A DNA stretch of 64,000 bases from Prorocentrum cordatum. Taxonomy: Eukaryota > Sar > Dinophyceae > Prorocentrales > Prorocentraceae. The notes beneath the pieces are model-generated. The model was not told where the DNA came from and did not search any database. It saw nothing but the letters and a program-made list of their open reading frames with translations. How positions within the stretch are numbered: position 1 is the first letter of the stretch; each line of letters starts with the position of its first letter. The stretch lies in NCBI GenBank assembly GCA_963575745.1, contig CAUYUJ010008136.1, positions 412,501 to 476,500 on the forward strand, written 5' to 3'. Both the position numbers and the translations under genes were made by a program. This document shows, piece after piece, positions 1 through 8,785 of the stretch.

Positions 1-8
1 GCGCGCGC

Positions 9-760
9 GGGCAGCGCGCCGCCTGCCGCCCGCGAAGGCCTCAGAGCGCTCCGAGACCACGAACGGGGGCGTCTGGCTAGCGGGCGCGCCCGGCGACGAC
101 GACCGCGACGACCGCGACCGCGCCGACGCGCACGCGGCCTCTCCTCGATACGGGCTGATGGCCAGGCCCGTTCCACTGGCCGCCCGGGCGAGCGTCTGAC
201 GTCCGTGCCGCAGGGTGGCCCCCTCGAGGCCGCCGTGCCCGCTGGGCGTGGCCAGGATCCATGGACGGAGTTCTGGCGCACAGACTAGGAGCCTGGCGCG
301 CACGGGCAGCGCGCCACCTGCCGCCCGCGAAGGCCTCAGAGCGCTCCGAGACCACGAACGGGGTCGTCTGGCTAGCGGGCGCGCCCGGCGACGACGACCG
401 CGACGACCGCGACCACGCCGACGCGCACGCGGCCTCTCCTCGATACGGGCTGATGGTCAGGCCCGTTCCACTGGCCGCCCGGGCGAGCGTCTGACGTCCG
501 TGCCGCAGGGTGGCCCCCTCGAGGCCGCCGCGCCCACTGGGCGTGGCCAGGATCCATGGACTGGGTTCTGGCGCACAGACTAGGAGCCTGGCGCCCGCGG
601 GCAGCGCGCCACCTGCCGCCCGCGAAGGCTTCAGAGCGCTCCGAGACCACGAACGGGGGCGTCTGGCTAGCGGGCGCGCCCGGCGACGACGACCGCGACG
701 ACCGCGACTGCGCCGACGCGCGCGCGGCCTCTCCTCGATGCGGGCGGTTCCCCGCCAGCG
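9..760. repeat. 295-bp tandem repeat, about 2.5 copies
   Basis: The string GGGCAGCGCGCC recurs at 9, 304 and 599, an exact spacing of 295 bases. The intervening sequence is almost identical, with scattered substitutions such as ggcc/gtca near the GGGCTGATGG segment. The third copy breaks off at about 745-760, where the sequence changes to a unique GGTTCCCCGCC stretch. The left end is cut by the window edge, so the array probably continues upstream. Open frames across it on both strands repeat in step with the DNA and look like by-products. Confidence 0.9.
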
Positions 761-796
761 TGGAATTTTAGACGCTTCGCGTATCCCCACCAGTCT

Positions 797-834
797 TCCG
801 TAGCCCCTCTGGCTCAAGGCCGCTCTGGCTCGAG
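797..834 (+). other. Relict dinoflagellate spliced leader, two stacked copies
   Basis: Positions 797-818 match the conserved dinoflagellate spliced leader at both ends (CCGTAGCC and TGGCTCAAG, same 22-base length), with a four-base change in the middle (CCTC instead of ATTT). A second shortened copy, GCTCTGGCTCGAG, follows directly. Stacked, truncated leaders are the known signature of mRNAs that were trans-spliced, reverse-transcribed, reinserted and trans-spliced again. The relic lies about 115-150 bases upstream of the ATG at 947. The match is by eye; the mid-leader mismatch lowers certainty. Confidence 0.6.
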
Positions 835-946
835 GTGCCGAGCCGGCTTGCCGGGCCGCGGCCGGGGGCCTGCTCCTGGCCCTCGGCCCCCCTTCCTGCG
901 GGAGCGCGGACGGGGCCCCCCTTCCGCGCTCCCGCCTCGCCCCGCC

Positions 947-1822
947 ATGGTGTCGCCGTCGGCGCGGCGGCGGCGGCAGCGGCGCGAGGCTGCCTGCCGC
1001 GCCGCCGCCGCTGCCGCCCCGGCTCGCCTGCGGCCCGCCGGGCCTGCCGCTTGCGGCGGCCCCCCTGGCCTGCCTGCTGCGGCTGGCGCTGCCGGCGCTG
1101 CCGCCCCCGCGGCTGCCGGCGACGGCGCCGCCGCCGCGGCCGCCGCCGCGGCCGCGGGCGCGCGCGCCGCCGCCGCGGCCGCTGACGCCGCTGCCGCTTG
1201 CGCGGCCGCGGCCACGGCGGCCTCTGCGGCCGCCCTGGCTGCCGGCCTGGGCGGCGCTGGAGCCGCTGGCGCCGCGGGCGCCGCTGGCGCCGCTGGGGCT
1301 GCCTGCGCCTCCTGCGCCGCGCGCACCGCTGGCGCCCCCCGCCGCCGGGGGCGCCGCTGGCGCCGCGAGCGCCGCGGGCGCCGCCGCGCCGCTGGAGCCG
1401 CCGGCGCCGCGGGCGCCGCAGGCGCCGCCGGCGCCTCCGCAGCTAGCGGCGCCGCGGCTGCTGGCGCGGCTGGAGCTGCTGGCGGCGCGGCCGGCGCCGC
1501 CGCGGCCGCGGCCGCCGCTGCTGGCCCCCCCCCCGCTGCGGCCGCAGCTCCCCCTCAGGCGGCCGCGGCGGCCGCCTGCTGCGCCGCCGCCGCCGCCGGC
1601 GAGGCCGCCGCCGCCGCTGGCCTCTGGGGGGCCGTGGCGGCCCTGGCCCGTGCCGCCGGCCTCGCCGCCGGGGCGGCCGGCTGCGGCGCCGTGGCCGCGG
1701 CGGCCGTCGCCGCGGCCCTCGGCGAGCAGCCGCAGCAGCCGGGCAGCGGCAGCAGCTGCAGCAGGGCTGCAGCAGCCGCAGCAGCCGCAGCAGCAAGCCA
1801 GCAGCAGCAGCCGCAGCAGCAG

Positions 1823-1856
<34 letters not shown>

Positions 1857-4073
1857 GCAGCAGCCGCAGGAGCAGCGCCCCACCGGCGGATGTGGATGCA
1901 GCCGTTTGCTGCCAACCTGGATTGTCCCTTGTGGATGGCGGCGAAGGAGTCCCCGCCGGGCGCGCACCTGGCGGTCTCCTGGCTCCTGGACTCAGAGATG
2001 GGGTCGAGAGCTCCGGGGTCCTGGGTGTTGGGATGGGGTCGAGAGCTCAGGGACTCGATGACACTTCGGTTGTGGGTCCTGGGAGATGCGACGGCGCGTG
2101 CTTCCCTGGAGTTTCTTCCACCGCCGGTGCAGCCGCTAGCTGCCAACCTGGAGTCACTTCAGACGACGGCACGTCCTTCCCTGTAGTTTCTTCCACTGCC
2201 GGTGCAGCCGTTAGCTGCCACACACCTGGCAGGCTCAGGGGTCCTGGACGCGGCGATGGGGTCGAGAGCTCTGGGGTCCAGGGCGTTGGGATGGGGTCGA
2301 GAGCTCAGTGGTCCAGGGGCGTTGCGGACGTGCATCCTGGATGGGGCGGTGTTTCGTGCACCAGAGACAGGCAGACAGGCGTTCCTACAGCTCCTCTTTC
2401 CTATCAGCGTCAAGCGGTTGGGGTTCAACCTGTGGCGGCACGAGCTCAAGCTATCACTTTGCCAGTCGCCGGGGCCGTCAGCCACCGCCTCATGCCCCAT
2501 TGCCCCCCCCATGGCAACAGTATTGTGGCGACAGGTGGGAGTGCTGCTGAGGGAGCGCCCGTGGTTGGAGACCAGTTTCCTCCCGACAAGAGGTCCACGA
2601 CGCCTCCCCGAGCGGATGGGGGAGTCTCGATAGGCATATCTCACAGCTTCAGAAAGGGCGAGCCTTCAGCTCGAGAGCCAGAGACTGACACATCGAGCAA
2701 CCACAGAGGTGAAGAGCCTTCAGCTCGAGAATCGGAGGCGGCACCAATGGTTGTCGGGGGCGCCACTAGGCACGTGGCCACGAGCGACGACGGGAGTCGC
2801 CGCGCGCCCGCCGCCCTTCCTGGAGTTGACAGCATTGCGCGCGTAGAGAATGGACCTTCAGCCCGAGGAGCTCCCAGCGAGACAGCAGCTCTGAGCGATC
2901 CTGCAGCTTGGGACGCCCCAAGCGGACTGTTCGGCGCCGACGGCGATGCAACGACCAGTCAACTCCCTGGACACCCCTGTAACCCCGAGGACTTTCGTCA
3001 GCCACCCGCCCCCCAGTTGGACAGTCGAGGTGCAGCTCCTCCTTCCTATCAGCGTGTGGCGCGAGCTCAAGCTATCACATTGCCAGTCGCCGGGGCTGTC
3101 GGCCACCACCTCACATCCCATTGCTCCTCCCCTGACAACAGTATCTCGAGGGCGCTATCTGTTGATGCTCAAGCGGTTGGGGCTCAACCTGTGGCGGCGC
3201 GAGCTCAAGCTATCACATTGCCAGTCGCTGGGGCCGTCGGCCACCACCTCATACCCCATTGCCCCCCCCCATGGCAACAGTATTGTGGCGACAGGTGGGA
3301 GTGCTGCTGAGGGAGCGCCCGCGGTTGGAGACCAGTTTCCTCCCGACAAGAGGTCCACGACGCCTCCCCGAGCGGATGGTGGAGTCTCCACAGGCATATT
3401 TCACAGTTCCAGAAAGGACGAGCCGGACCGAGCGCATTCCGCCCACGTCCCCGATCCACATCCCATTGGCTCGCGCCCACACTCCGCCGGCCACCCTCCC
3501 TTGGACGCGTCCAGTGCCGCTGGGCATGTGGCCACGAGAGGCGACGGGAGTCGCCGCGCGCCCGCCGCCCTTCCTGGAGTTGACAGCACTTCGCACGCAG
3601 AGAATGGGCCTTCAGCCCGAGGAGTTCCCAGCGAGACGGCAGCATCGAACGATCCTGCTGCTTGGGGCGCCCCAAGCGGACTGTTCCGCGCCGACGGCGA
3701 TGCAACGACCAGTCAACTCCCTGGACACTCCTGTAACCCCGAATACTTTCGTCAACCACCCGCCCCCCGCTCGGACAGTCGCGGATGTGACGAGCCTCCA
3801 GCTCGAGATACTCACGCGGAACGAGCCTTCAGCTCGAGGGTCCAAGGCGTATCCGGTAATCACAGAAGTGACGAGCCTTCAGCTCGACATCCAGGTCCTG
3901 ACATCCCTGGAGAGACGATGACCGCGTCGCCAGTCGACGACTTTGGGGCCAGCGGATTGGCTGACTCAAGGCATCCTCACCCTGGATCACAGGACACCAT
4001 CCCGCCAGGGCAGCCGTCGCCCCTTGCTCCCTGGAACGGGAACGCTTCCGCCGACGCCACATGCGCACGATAA
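947..4073 (+). CDS. Low-complexity, internally duplicated protein of unknown function, probable retrogene
   Basis: I do not recognise this protein. A frame is open from ATG 947 (an earlier ATG is at 848) to 3310, and a second frame, open from 2946, ends at the TAA of 4071-4073. The first third is almost pure Ala/Gly/Arg/Ser with a Gln/Ser run near 1795-1880. From about 1900 it becomes Ser/Pro/Ala-rich with EPSARE-like motifs. A ~757-bp tandem duplication (2415-3010 and 3175-3785) codes the same peptide in both copies. The frame moves between copies because a C run before ATGGC has 8 Cs in the first copy (about 2503-2510) and 9 in the second (about 3262-3270). The two open frames are therefore probably one roughly 1040-residue reading frame with a one-base indel, real or from assembly. 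The relict leader upstream and lack of visible introns suggest retroposition. Compositional bias means part of it could be non-coding. Confidence 0.4.
1795..1880. repeat. CAG-rich trinucleotide tract
   Basis: Interrupted CAG units, coding Gln or Ser depending on frame, sit at the 3' end of the GCC/GCG-rich segment that spans about 960-1790. The whole 960-1880 stretch is low complexity and is open in several frames on both strands. Confidence 0.8.
1990..2310. repeat. Short duplication, about 260-bp spacing
   Basis: GATGGGGTCGAGAGCTC occurs in pairs near 1997 and 2033 and again near 2257 and 2291, within the same flanking context. CAGCCG-TAGCTGCCA segments recur near 1900, 2130 and 2203. These are smaller, older duplications than the 757-bp one downstream. 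Confidence 0.7.
2415..3785. repeat. Approximately 757-bp tandem duplication
   Basis: TATTGTGGCGACAGGTGGGA at 2521 recurs at 3281 (760 bp away), and CGGGAGTCGC at 2791 recurs at 3545 (754 bp away). Similarity covers roughly 2415-3010 against 3175-3785 with scattered substitutions and small indels. A third partial copy of the GCTCAAGCTATCAC segment lies near 3065-3130. The coding sense of the repeated segment is preserved in both copies. Confidence 0.9.
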
Positions 4074-4790
4074 CCGTTGGCCTTCTGCCAAACGGGGGTG
4101 ATGCGTTCAACCCCGCGATGCACACTGATTCTGCGACCTTCAGTCGCTTCCCTGGATTTGATAACGGCAGGCATGATGCCCTCCCGCCTAGCTTATCCCC
4201 CTCTCTCACCCCAGCCCTTCCCATGCCCATTGCTGGGCGCGCAATGGTCGCCCCGTGCCTCCCCTCCCTCGCCCTCCTGCTCCTCGCCCCTTACCTGCTT
4301 GCGGCTTTCGCCGCCCCCCCTGGCACGCGCACTTCCTGCCTTTGGATGCAAGTGTGCGTGCCAGTATTATCGTCCACGCGGCAATCTCGGTTGCGTGTGG
4401 GCCCGGGGCCCCTGGCCTCACTGTAGTTGTTTTCGCCTGCTAGGCCCGGCCTGGCGCGCGGTGTGGGCGATCCGGCGGTTTTCGCCTGTCCATAGACTGC
4501 GCCACTCCGTGGATTCTACCAGCTTCTACGGCCTTCAGCCGTGCCCCCTGGAACGATGTGGCTGTGGGGGGCGCGTCTTGGGTATGCGACGGTCCCGTCC
4601 CTCGGGTGCTACCATGCGTAGGCGTGTGGGTGGCGCTGGGTCGCATTGATCGGTGCACTTCTCAGCGACCAACGAGTTCTCACTGTGGGGCTTCGTGCAC
4701 CTTGCTGCGTTCTGACCAGATCGCTGGTCCCTTGGACGCAGGCGCATCTCAGCAGTGGAAGGTTCTTCCTCGGGCGTTTTAGGCTTCTAC
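4074..4790. other. No gene recognised
   Basis: A pyrimidine-leaning, GC-rich stretch. Open frames here are short, overlap on both strands and show no recognisable domain. TCCCTGGA-type words (4024, 4152, 4791) link it to the repeat family downstream. Confidence 0.5.
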
Positions 4791-4794
4791 TCCC

Positions 4795-5690
4795 TGGATG
4801 CGTGTTCTGACGTCGCGACGGTTTGCTGGCGCCGTCCGTTTATTTTTCCTGCTGGACTGCGTCGCCAGTGTCAGTCTGCCCATGCCCGTCAGACTCCCTG
4901 GATTGACGTCCCGCACGGAAATCGTTCCCTACCTCTGTTCGTCCGTTTCGTTCACAGTGGGAACGCCTAGCGCGCCATTTTGGTTGCGCTCGGCTCTCCT
5001 CGGAGGCTGACCTCTCAGACTCCCTGGATGTGCCGTTGCATGTTTACCTCAGGGGCTGCCCGGCAGACTCCCTGGATTTGCACGCCCTTGCTTCTCAGAC
5101 GCCCTGGGTTGTCGCTGCCCGCCGCCTGACCGCGGCTCCGCGCGCGCCCGCCCCCTCGTCGCGGCCGCAGCCCGACCGTGACCGCCTGCCGCTGGCGCTT
5201 CCGCCTGCGGCCGTTAAAAAATAGTATCCCCACCAATTTGTTTCCCTGGCTACTTTGTTCCACTCTCTGGATGCGTGTTCTGACGTCGCGATGGTCCGCC
5301 GCCGCCGTCAGGGCTTCCCCGCTGGACTGTGTCACCAGGCAGTTTGTGCCTACCCGTCAGACTCCCTGGATTGACGTCCCGCTCGGGACGGTTCCCCACC
5401 CGTTCTTATTTGAACTGTTGGGAACGCCTTGCGCGCCATTTTGGCTGCGCTCGGCTTCCTCGGTGCCTGTTCAGACTCCCTGGATGCGCCGTTGCATGTT
5501 CCTTTCAGGGGCTGCCCTGCAGACTCCCTGGATGCACGCCTTGGCTCAGACGCCCTGGGTCGCTGCTGCCTGCCGCCTGACCGCGGCTCCGCGCGCGCCC
5601 GCCCCCCTAGTCGCGGCCGCAGCCCGACCGTGACCGCCTGCCGCTGGCGCTTCCGCCTGCGGCTGTAAAATATCCCCACCAGCCCGTCCA
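4795..5690. repeat. Approximately 460-bp tandem duplication with TCCCTGGA words
   Basis: GTGTTCTGACGTCGCGA near 4802 recurs near 5275. GGGGCTGCCC followed by GCAGACTCCCTGGA at about 5054 recurs at 5509. ATATCCCCACCA-type ends occur at about 5223 and 5670. The spacing drifts from 473 to about 450 through small indels. GACTCCCTGGAT occurs three times in each copy. TATCCCCACCA also occurs at 782, just before the first leader relic. No coding content is recognised. Confidence 0.85.
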
Positions 5691-5729
5691 GAAACGACGC
5701 CCAAGCGAGTAGAGGGTCGTCCTGAGGGG

Positions 5730-6000
5730 CTTTTCGGCGTCTTGGGTGCCTCGGGGGGGCCTCTGTGGGCCGTTCGGAATCCTCTTTGGGGCCTCCTGGG
5801 GGCCTCTTGGGGCCTCTTGGGGCCATCTTGGGGCCTCTGGGAGCACTTTGGGTGCCTCTGGGGGGTCTCTTGGGGCCTCTTGGGGGTCTCTTGGGGGCCT
5901 CTTGGGGGCTTCTTGGGGGGCCTCTTGGGGCCATCTTGGGGCCATCCTGTGGCCTCTTGGGGCATCCTGGGGGCTCCTTGCGGCCATCGTGGAGGAAATC
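5730..6000. repeat. Degenerate GGCCTCTTGGGG repeat block
   Basis: Irregular units of GGCCTCTTGGGG or GGTCTCTTGGGG, about 10-12 bases long, run through this stretch. All + frames stay open with Gly/Leu/Trp/Ser-rich periodic peptides, and the minus frames read Pro/Lys/Arg/Gln-rich. I treat these as by-products. Confidence 0.85.
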
Positions 6001-6329
6001 GATCAAAGAAGAGGGTCTCCTAAATTTCAGCCCCCCCCTCAGGAGCCACGATCCTCGTGAGGGGTGTCGAATTTTAGCCCTCCCAGGGGTCGTTCTTGGA
6101 CGCTCTAACTACCCGCGGCCCCCCCTGTCCAGCTCAGTGGGGAGGGGGTAGGGGGAGGGGTAAACCCCTCCCCGAAGGGGAAGAGGGAGGGGTGGAAGAG
6201 GAAACTCGTTAAACCACCGACGCCCAGAGGGCTGGTGGGATTCATGAGCTGGGCGGTGGCCGGCCGGCGCGGACGCTCTCCAGGTGTATGTGTGTGTGTG
6301 TGGGGGCGCGTGTCATCGCCATCGTCATC

Positions 6330-6432
6330 GCCAGGAAGAGTATGGAGGAGGAGGAGGAGGAGGACGAGCATGATGAGAAGAAGGAGGATCAGGTCGCCGT
6401 CGTCGTCGTCGTCGCCGCCGCCGCCGTCGTCG

Positions 6433-6494
<62 letters not shown>

Positions 6495-6805
6495 CCTGTC
6501 GTTCGCTGTCGTCCGTCGCTCGTCGTCGTGTCGTGTCGTTCCCCGGTCCCGGAGTCCAAACTTTTTCCTGGGTCTTTTGGGGCGAGCGGGGGCCCTGTGC
6601 CCGCTCTGCACCGGCGCCGCTGGCCTTCTCCCCCTCGAGGGGACAGTGCAGGGCACGGCGGGGCTCTCCGTCTGCCCTTTGGGCCCGAAGCCACCGCGCA
6701 GTGAGCGGTGGGCCGCGCCGCGCGAGAGCGGCCAGAGGCGGCGACGCCAGCCTGGCGGCACTGGCTGCGCAGCATCCGGGCTATAAAGAAGTCGGCGTCG
6801 TCGTC

Positions 6806-6875
<70 letters not shown>

Positions 6876-7048
6876 GCGGCCGCTCCCGCTCGCGAATCTC
6901 AGCGGTAGTCTGCCCAGGCCCCGCCCCAGCGCTGCGCGGCGCCGCCGCGGGCGAGCAGCCCCAGCCCGGCCAGGGCCAGCCCCCCCCCCCCTCGCGGCGC
7001 CGGCGCCGACGCCGCCGACGGCGTCAACGCCGCCGCCGACGCCCACGA

Positions 7049-7084
<36 letters not shown>

Positions 7085-7145
7085 GGACGACGGCGACGAC
7101 GACGACGGCGACGACGACGCCATCGACGCCATCGACGCCGCTGAC
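6330..7145. repeat. GTC/GAC and GGA trinucleotide arrays with spacers
   Basis: GGA units occupy 6343-6365, GTC units run at about 6400-6492 and again at 6795-6875, and the complementary-sense GAC/GCC units at 7000-7130. Between them (6500-6790 and 6890-7000) lies unique-looking GC-rich DNA with no recognised domain. The strand sense flips from GTC to GAC within 150 bases. Long Ser, Val, Arg or Asp frames here reflect the arrays. Confidence 0.85.
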
Positions 7146-7420
7146 ACCGAAGCCGATTGCCATGGGCTATCCACTCTCGGCAGCGGATTTCCCCGATTCT
7201 TGGGCAGGGTTTTTTGCGTTGGGCCTAGTGGCTCGAGGTCCCATCTGGGCCCCAAGTACGCGTGTAACGGGGGACCAGGCCCACGGGCCTGGAGGGCCAC
7301 GGCCGTTACCACAAATGTGGGGCCCGAGGCCGAGGCAGAGCGGTCCGACGGGCGTCACGGCGCCCCAAGACAGTCGCGAACTACCTTCAAGATGGCCTCC
7401 AGGGGTGTCAGACGGCTCAC
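7145..7420. other. No gene recognised
   Basis: GC-rich sequence between the trinucleotide arrays and the CCCAAGAGGCCCC block. I see no motif, leader relic or coding signal. Confidence 0.4.
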
Positions 7421-7429
7421 GAGGCGTCT

Positions 7430-7800
7430 CGAACGGCCATCGCCCCAAGACGGCCCGAGAGGCCCCCAACAGGGCCCCAAGACGGCCCAGTAGGGTCCCA
7501 AGAGGGTCCACGAGGCGCCCAAGGCGGCCAAAACGGCCCCCAAAGGGTTCCAAGAGGAACCCAAGATGGGATAATCCAATTGAAATTTCAAGCCCCCCGC
7601 CCAAAGAGGACCCCCGATGCCCCCAAGAGGCCCCCAATAAGACCCCAAGAGGCCACAAGAGGCTCCCAAGACGCCGGCGAGAGGCCCCTCTCCGATGGGC
7701 CCGGGCCCCTAAGAGGCCTCCAAGAGGCCCCTGGAGGCCCACAGGAAACCCCCAGGAGACCCCCAAGAGGCCCAAAGACGGCTTCTGAATGACTTCCCAA
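7430..7800. repeat. Degenerate CCCAAGAGGCCCC block, inverse of the 5.7-6.0 kb block
   Basis: Units such as CCCAAGAGGCCCC and CCCAAGACGGCCC repeat irregularly. This is the reverse complement of the GGCCTCTTGGGG family at 5730-6000, so the two blocks face each other across the GTC/GAC arrays. Together they could form an imperfect inverted structure of about 2 kb. Confidence 0.8.
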
Positions 7801-7917
7801 GAAACTTTCATATACATCCACGAGAGGCCTCCGGTTCACAACCCAGGCCCGTTCCTGGGGCGCCGCCTGGTCGGCACTGGTTTTGTTTGTATGTGTCTGT
7901 GTGTGAGTATGTATGTG

Positions 7918-7961
7918 ACCGTAGCCTCTGGCTCATGTCTGGGTCAAGCCTCTGGCTCAAG
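7918..7961 (+). other. Three stacked relict spliced leaders at the 5' end of the LINE
   Basis: The order is CCGTAG, then CCTCTGGCTCATG (7925-7937), then TCTGGGTCAAG (7938-7948), then CCTCTGGCTCAAG (7949-7961). Each unit resembles the 3' part of the dinoflagellate leader, and only the outermost keeps the CCGTAG start. This is the pattern expected when each new leader is spliced onto the AG inside the previous leader. The stack lies 110 bases upstream of the first ATG of the element (8072). Two bases are missing in the middle relative to the canonical leader. Confidence 0.6.
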
Positions 7962-8071
7962 GCGTCCGACGCACCGCCTGGGCCGCGCGCCGGCCCCCCG
8001 CGCGCGCCCTGGCGGCGCCCCCCGCCTCGCGCCGCCCTCGGCTGCCTTTCGACGCGACCGATCGCTCCCGA

Positions 8072-8785
8072 ATGGCGGACGACACCTCGCTGATCAGGCC
8101 CACTGCCGAACCCCCCCCTGCGCCCCGCCCTGAGGTCAGCGAGCGGGAGCTGGTGGGGCAGCGCGTGCCTGAACCCGAGCCCGCGGCCGCGCCAAGAGAC
8201 GAGCGGGTCTACCACCAGCACCTGGCAGACAGGCAGCGTGGAGGGCCAGGACGGAACACGAGAGGCAGGGATCAGAGATGCGAAGCGGAAGGAGATGAAC
8301 CAGGCGACCCCGTGCAGGTGGATGCGAACGCACAGTCAAACCCGCAAGCATCCTTGACACCAGCCCCCGCATCCCTCGCCTGCGCCGGCGACCAGATACC
8401 CGGCCCCAGAGTGGCCAACAGAGCTGCAACGAACGAAAGAGCATCCCTCCGCCAACAGGCACGCGCGCGACGCACGGCTCGTCCGCAGGAGCGCCGCGCA
8501 GCAGCCACCCGCGGGACAGGCGGTCAGAATGCCACGGGAGCCACCGCCCCGGGTACGGACAGCCCCGCCCACGACCCAGACGACGGCGCCGCAGCGCCCG
8601 CCCACCCCCAGGACACTAGAACGAGGGAGAGCGACGCTCGCGCCGTGAACGGACAGCCGCAGGCCATGGGCGCAGAAAGGGGTCGCACCCCAGCGGCCTT
8701 GTCAGGTCGACGACAACCCCCCGCGCCCGGGAGCGCCCGGCACCTGCGCTCGAGAGGGCGTGCGACCCATTGCTGGTCGTGCTAA
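8072..8785 (+). CDS. LINE N-terminal segment, Arg/Ala/Pro-rich
   Basis: The first ATG after the leader relics opens a 237-residue frame rich in Arg, Ala, Pro, Glu and Gln, with no recognised fold. Such disordered, basic N-terminal regions in LINEs often bind RNA, but nothing here proves that. The next segment starts in another frame at 8760, so a frameshift near 8760-8785 is likely. Start chosen because MADDTSLIR is the first Met downstream of the leader stack and reads cleanly onward. Confidence 0.45.
   Translation: MADDTSLIRPTAEPPPAPRPEVSERELVGQRVPEPEPAAAPRDERVYHQHLADRQRGGPGRNTRGRDQRCEAEGDEPGDPVQVDANAQSNPQASLTPAPASLACAGDQIPGPRVANRAATNERASLRQQARARRTARPQERRAAATRGTGGQNATGATAPGTDSPAHDPDDGAAAPAHPQDTRTRESDARAVNGQPQAMGAERGRTPAALSGRRQPPAPGSARHLRSRGRATHCWSC

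Noticed and set aside
5742-6151. Gly/Leu/Trp/Ser-rich proteins
   Set aside because: Three + frames give similar periodic peptides from the GGCCTCTTGGGG units; no start context or domain.
6105-7163. Long antisense Asp/Arg/Val-rich reading frame
   Set aside because: It is generated entirely by the GTC/GAC arrays and has no unbiased segment or domain.
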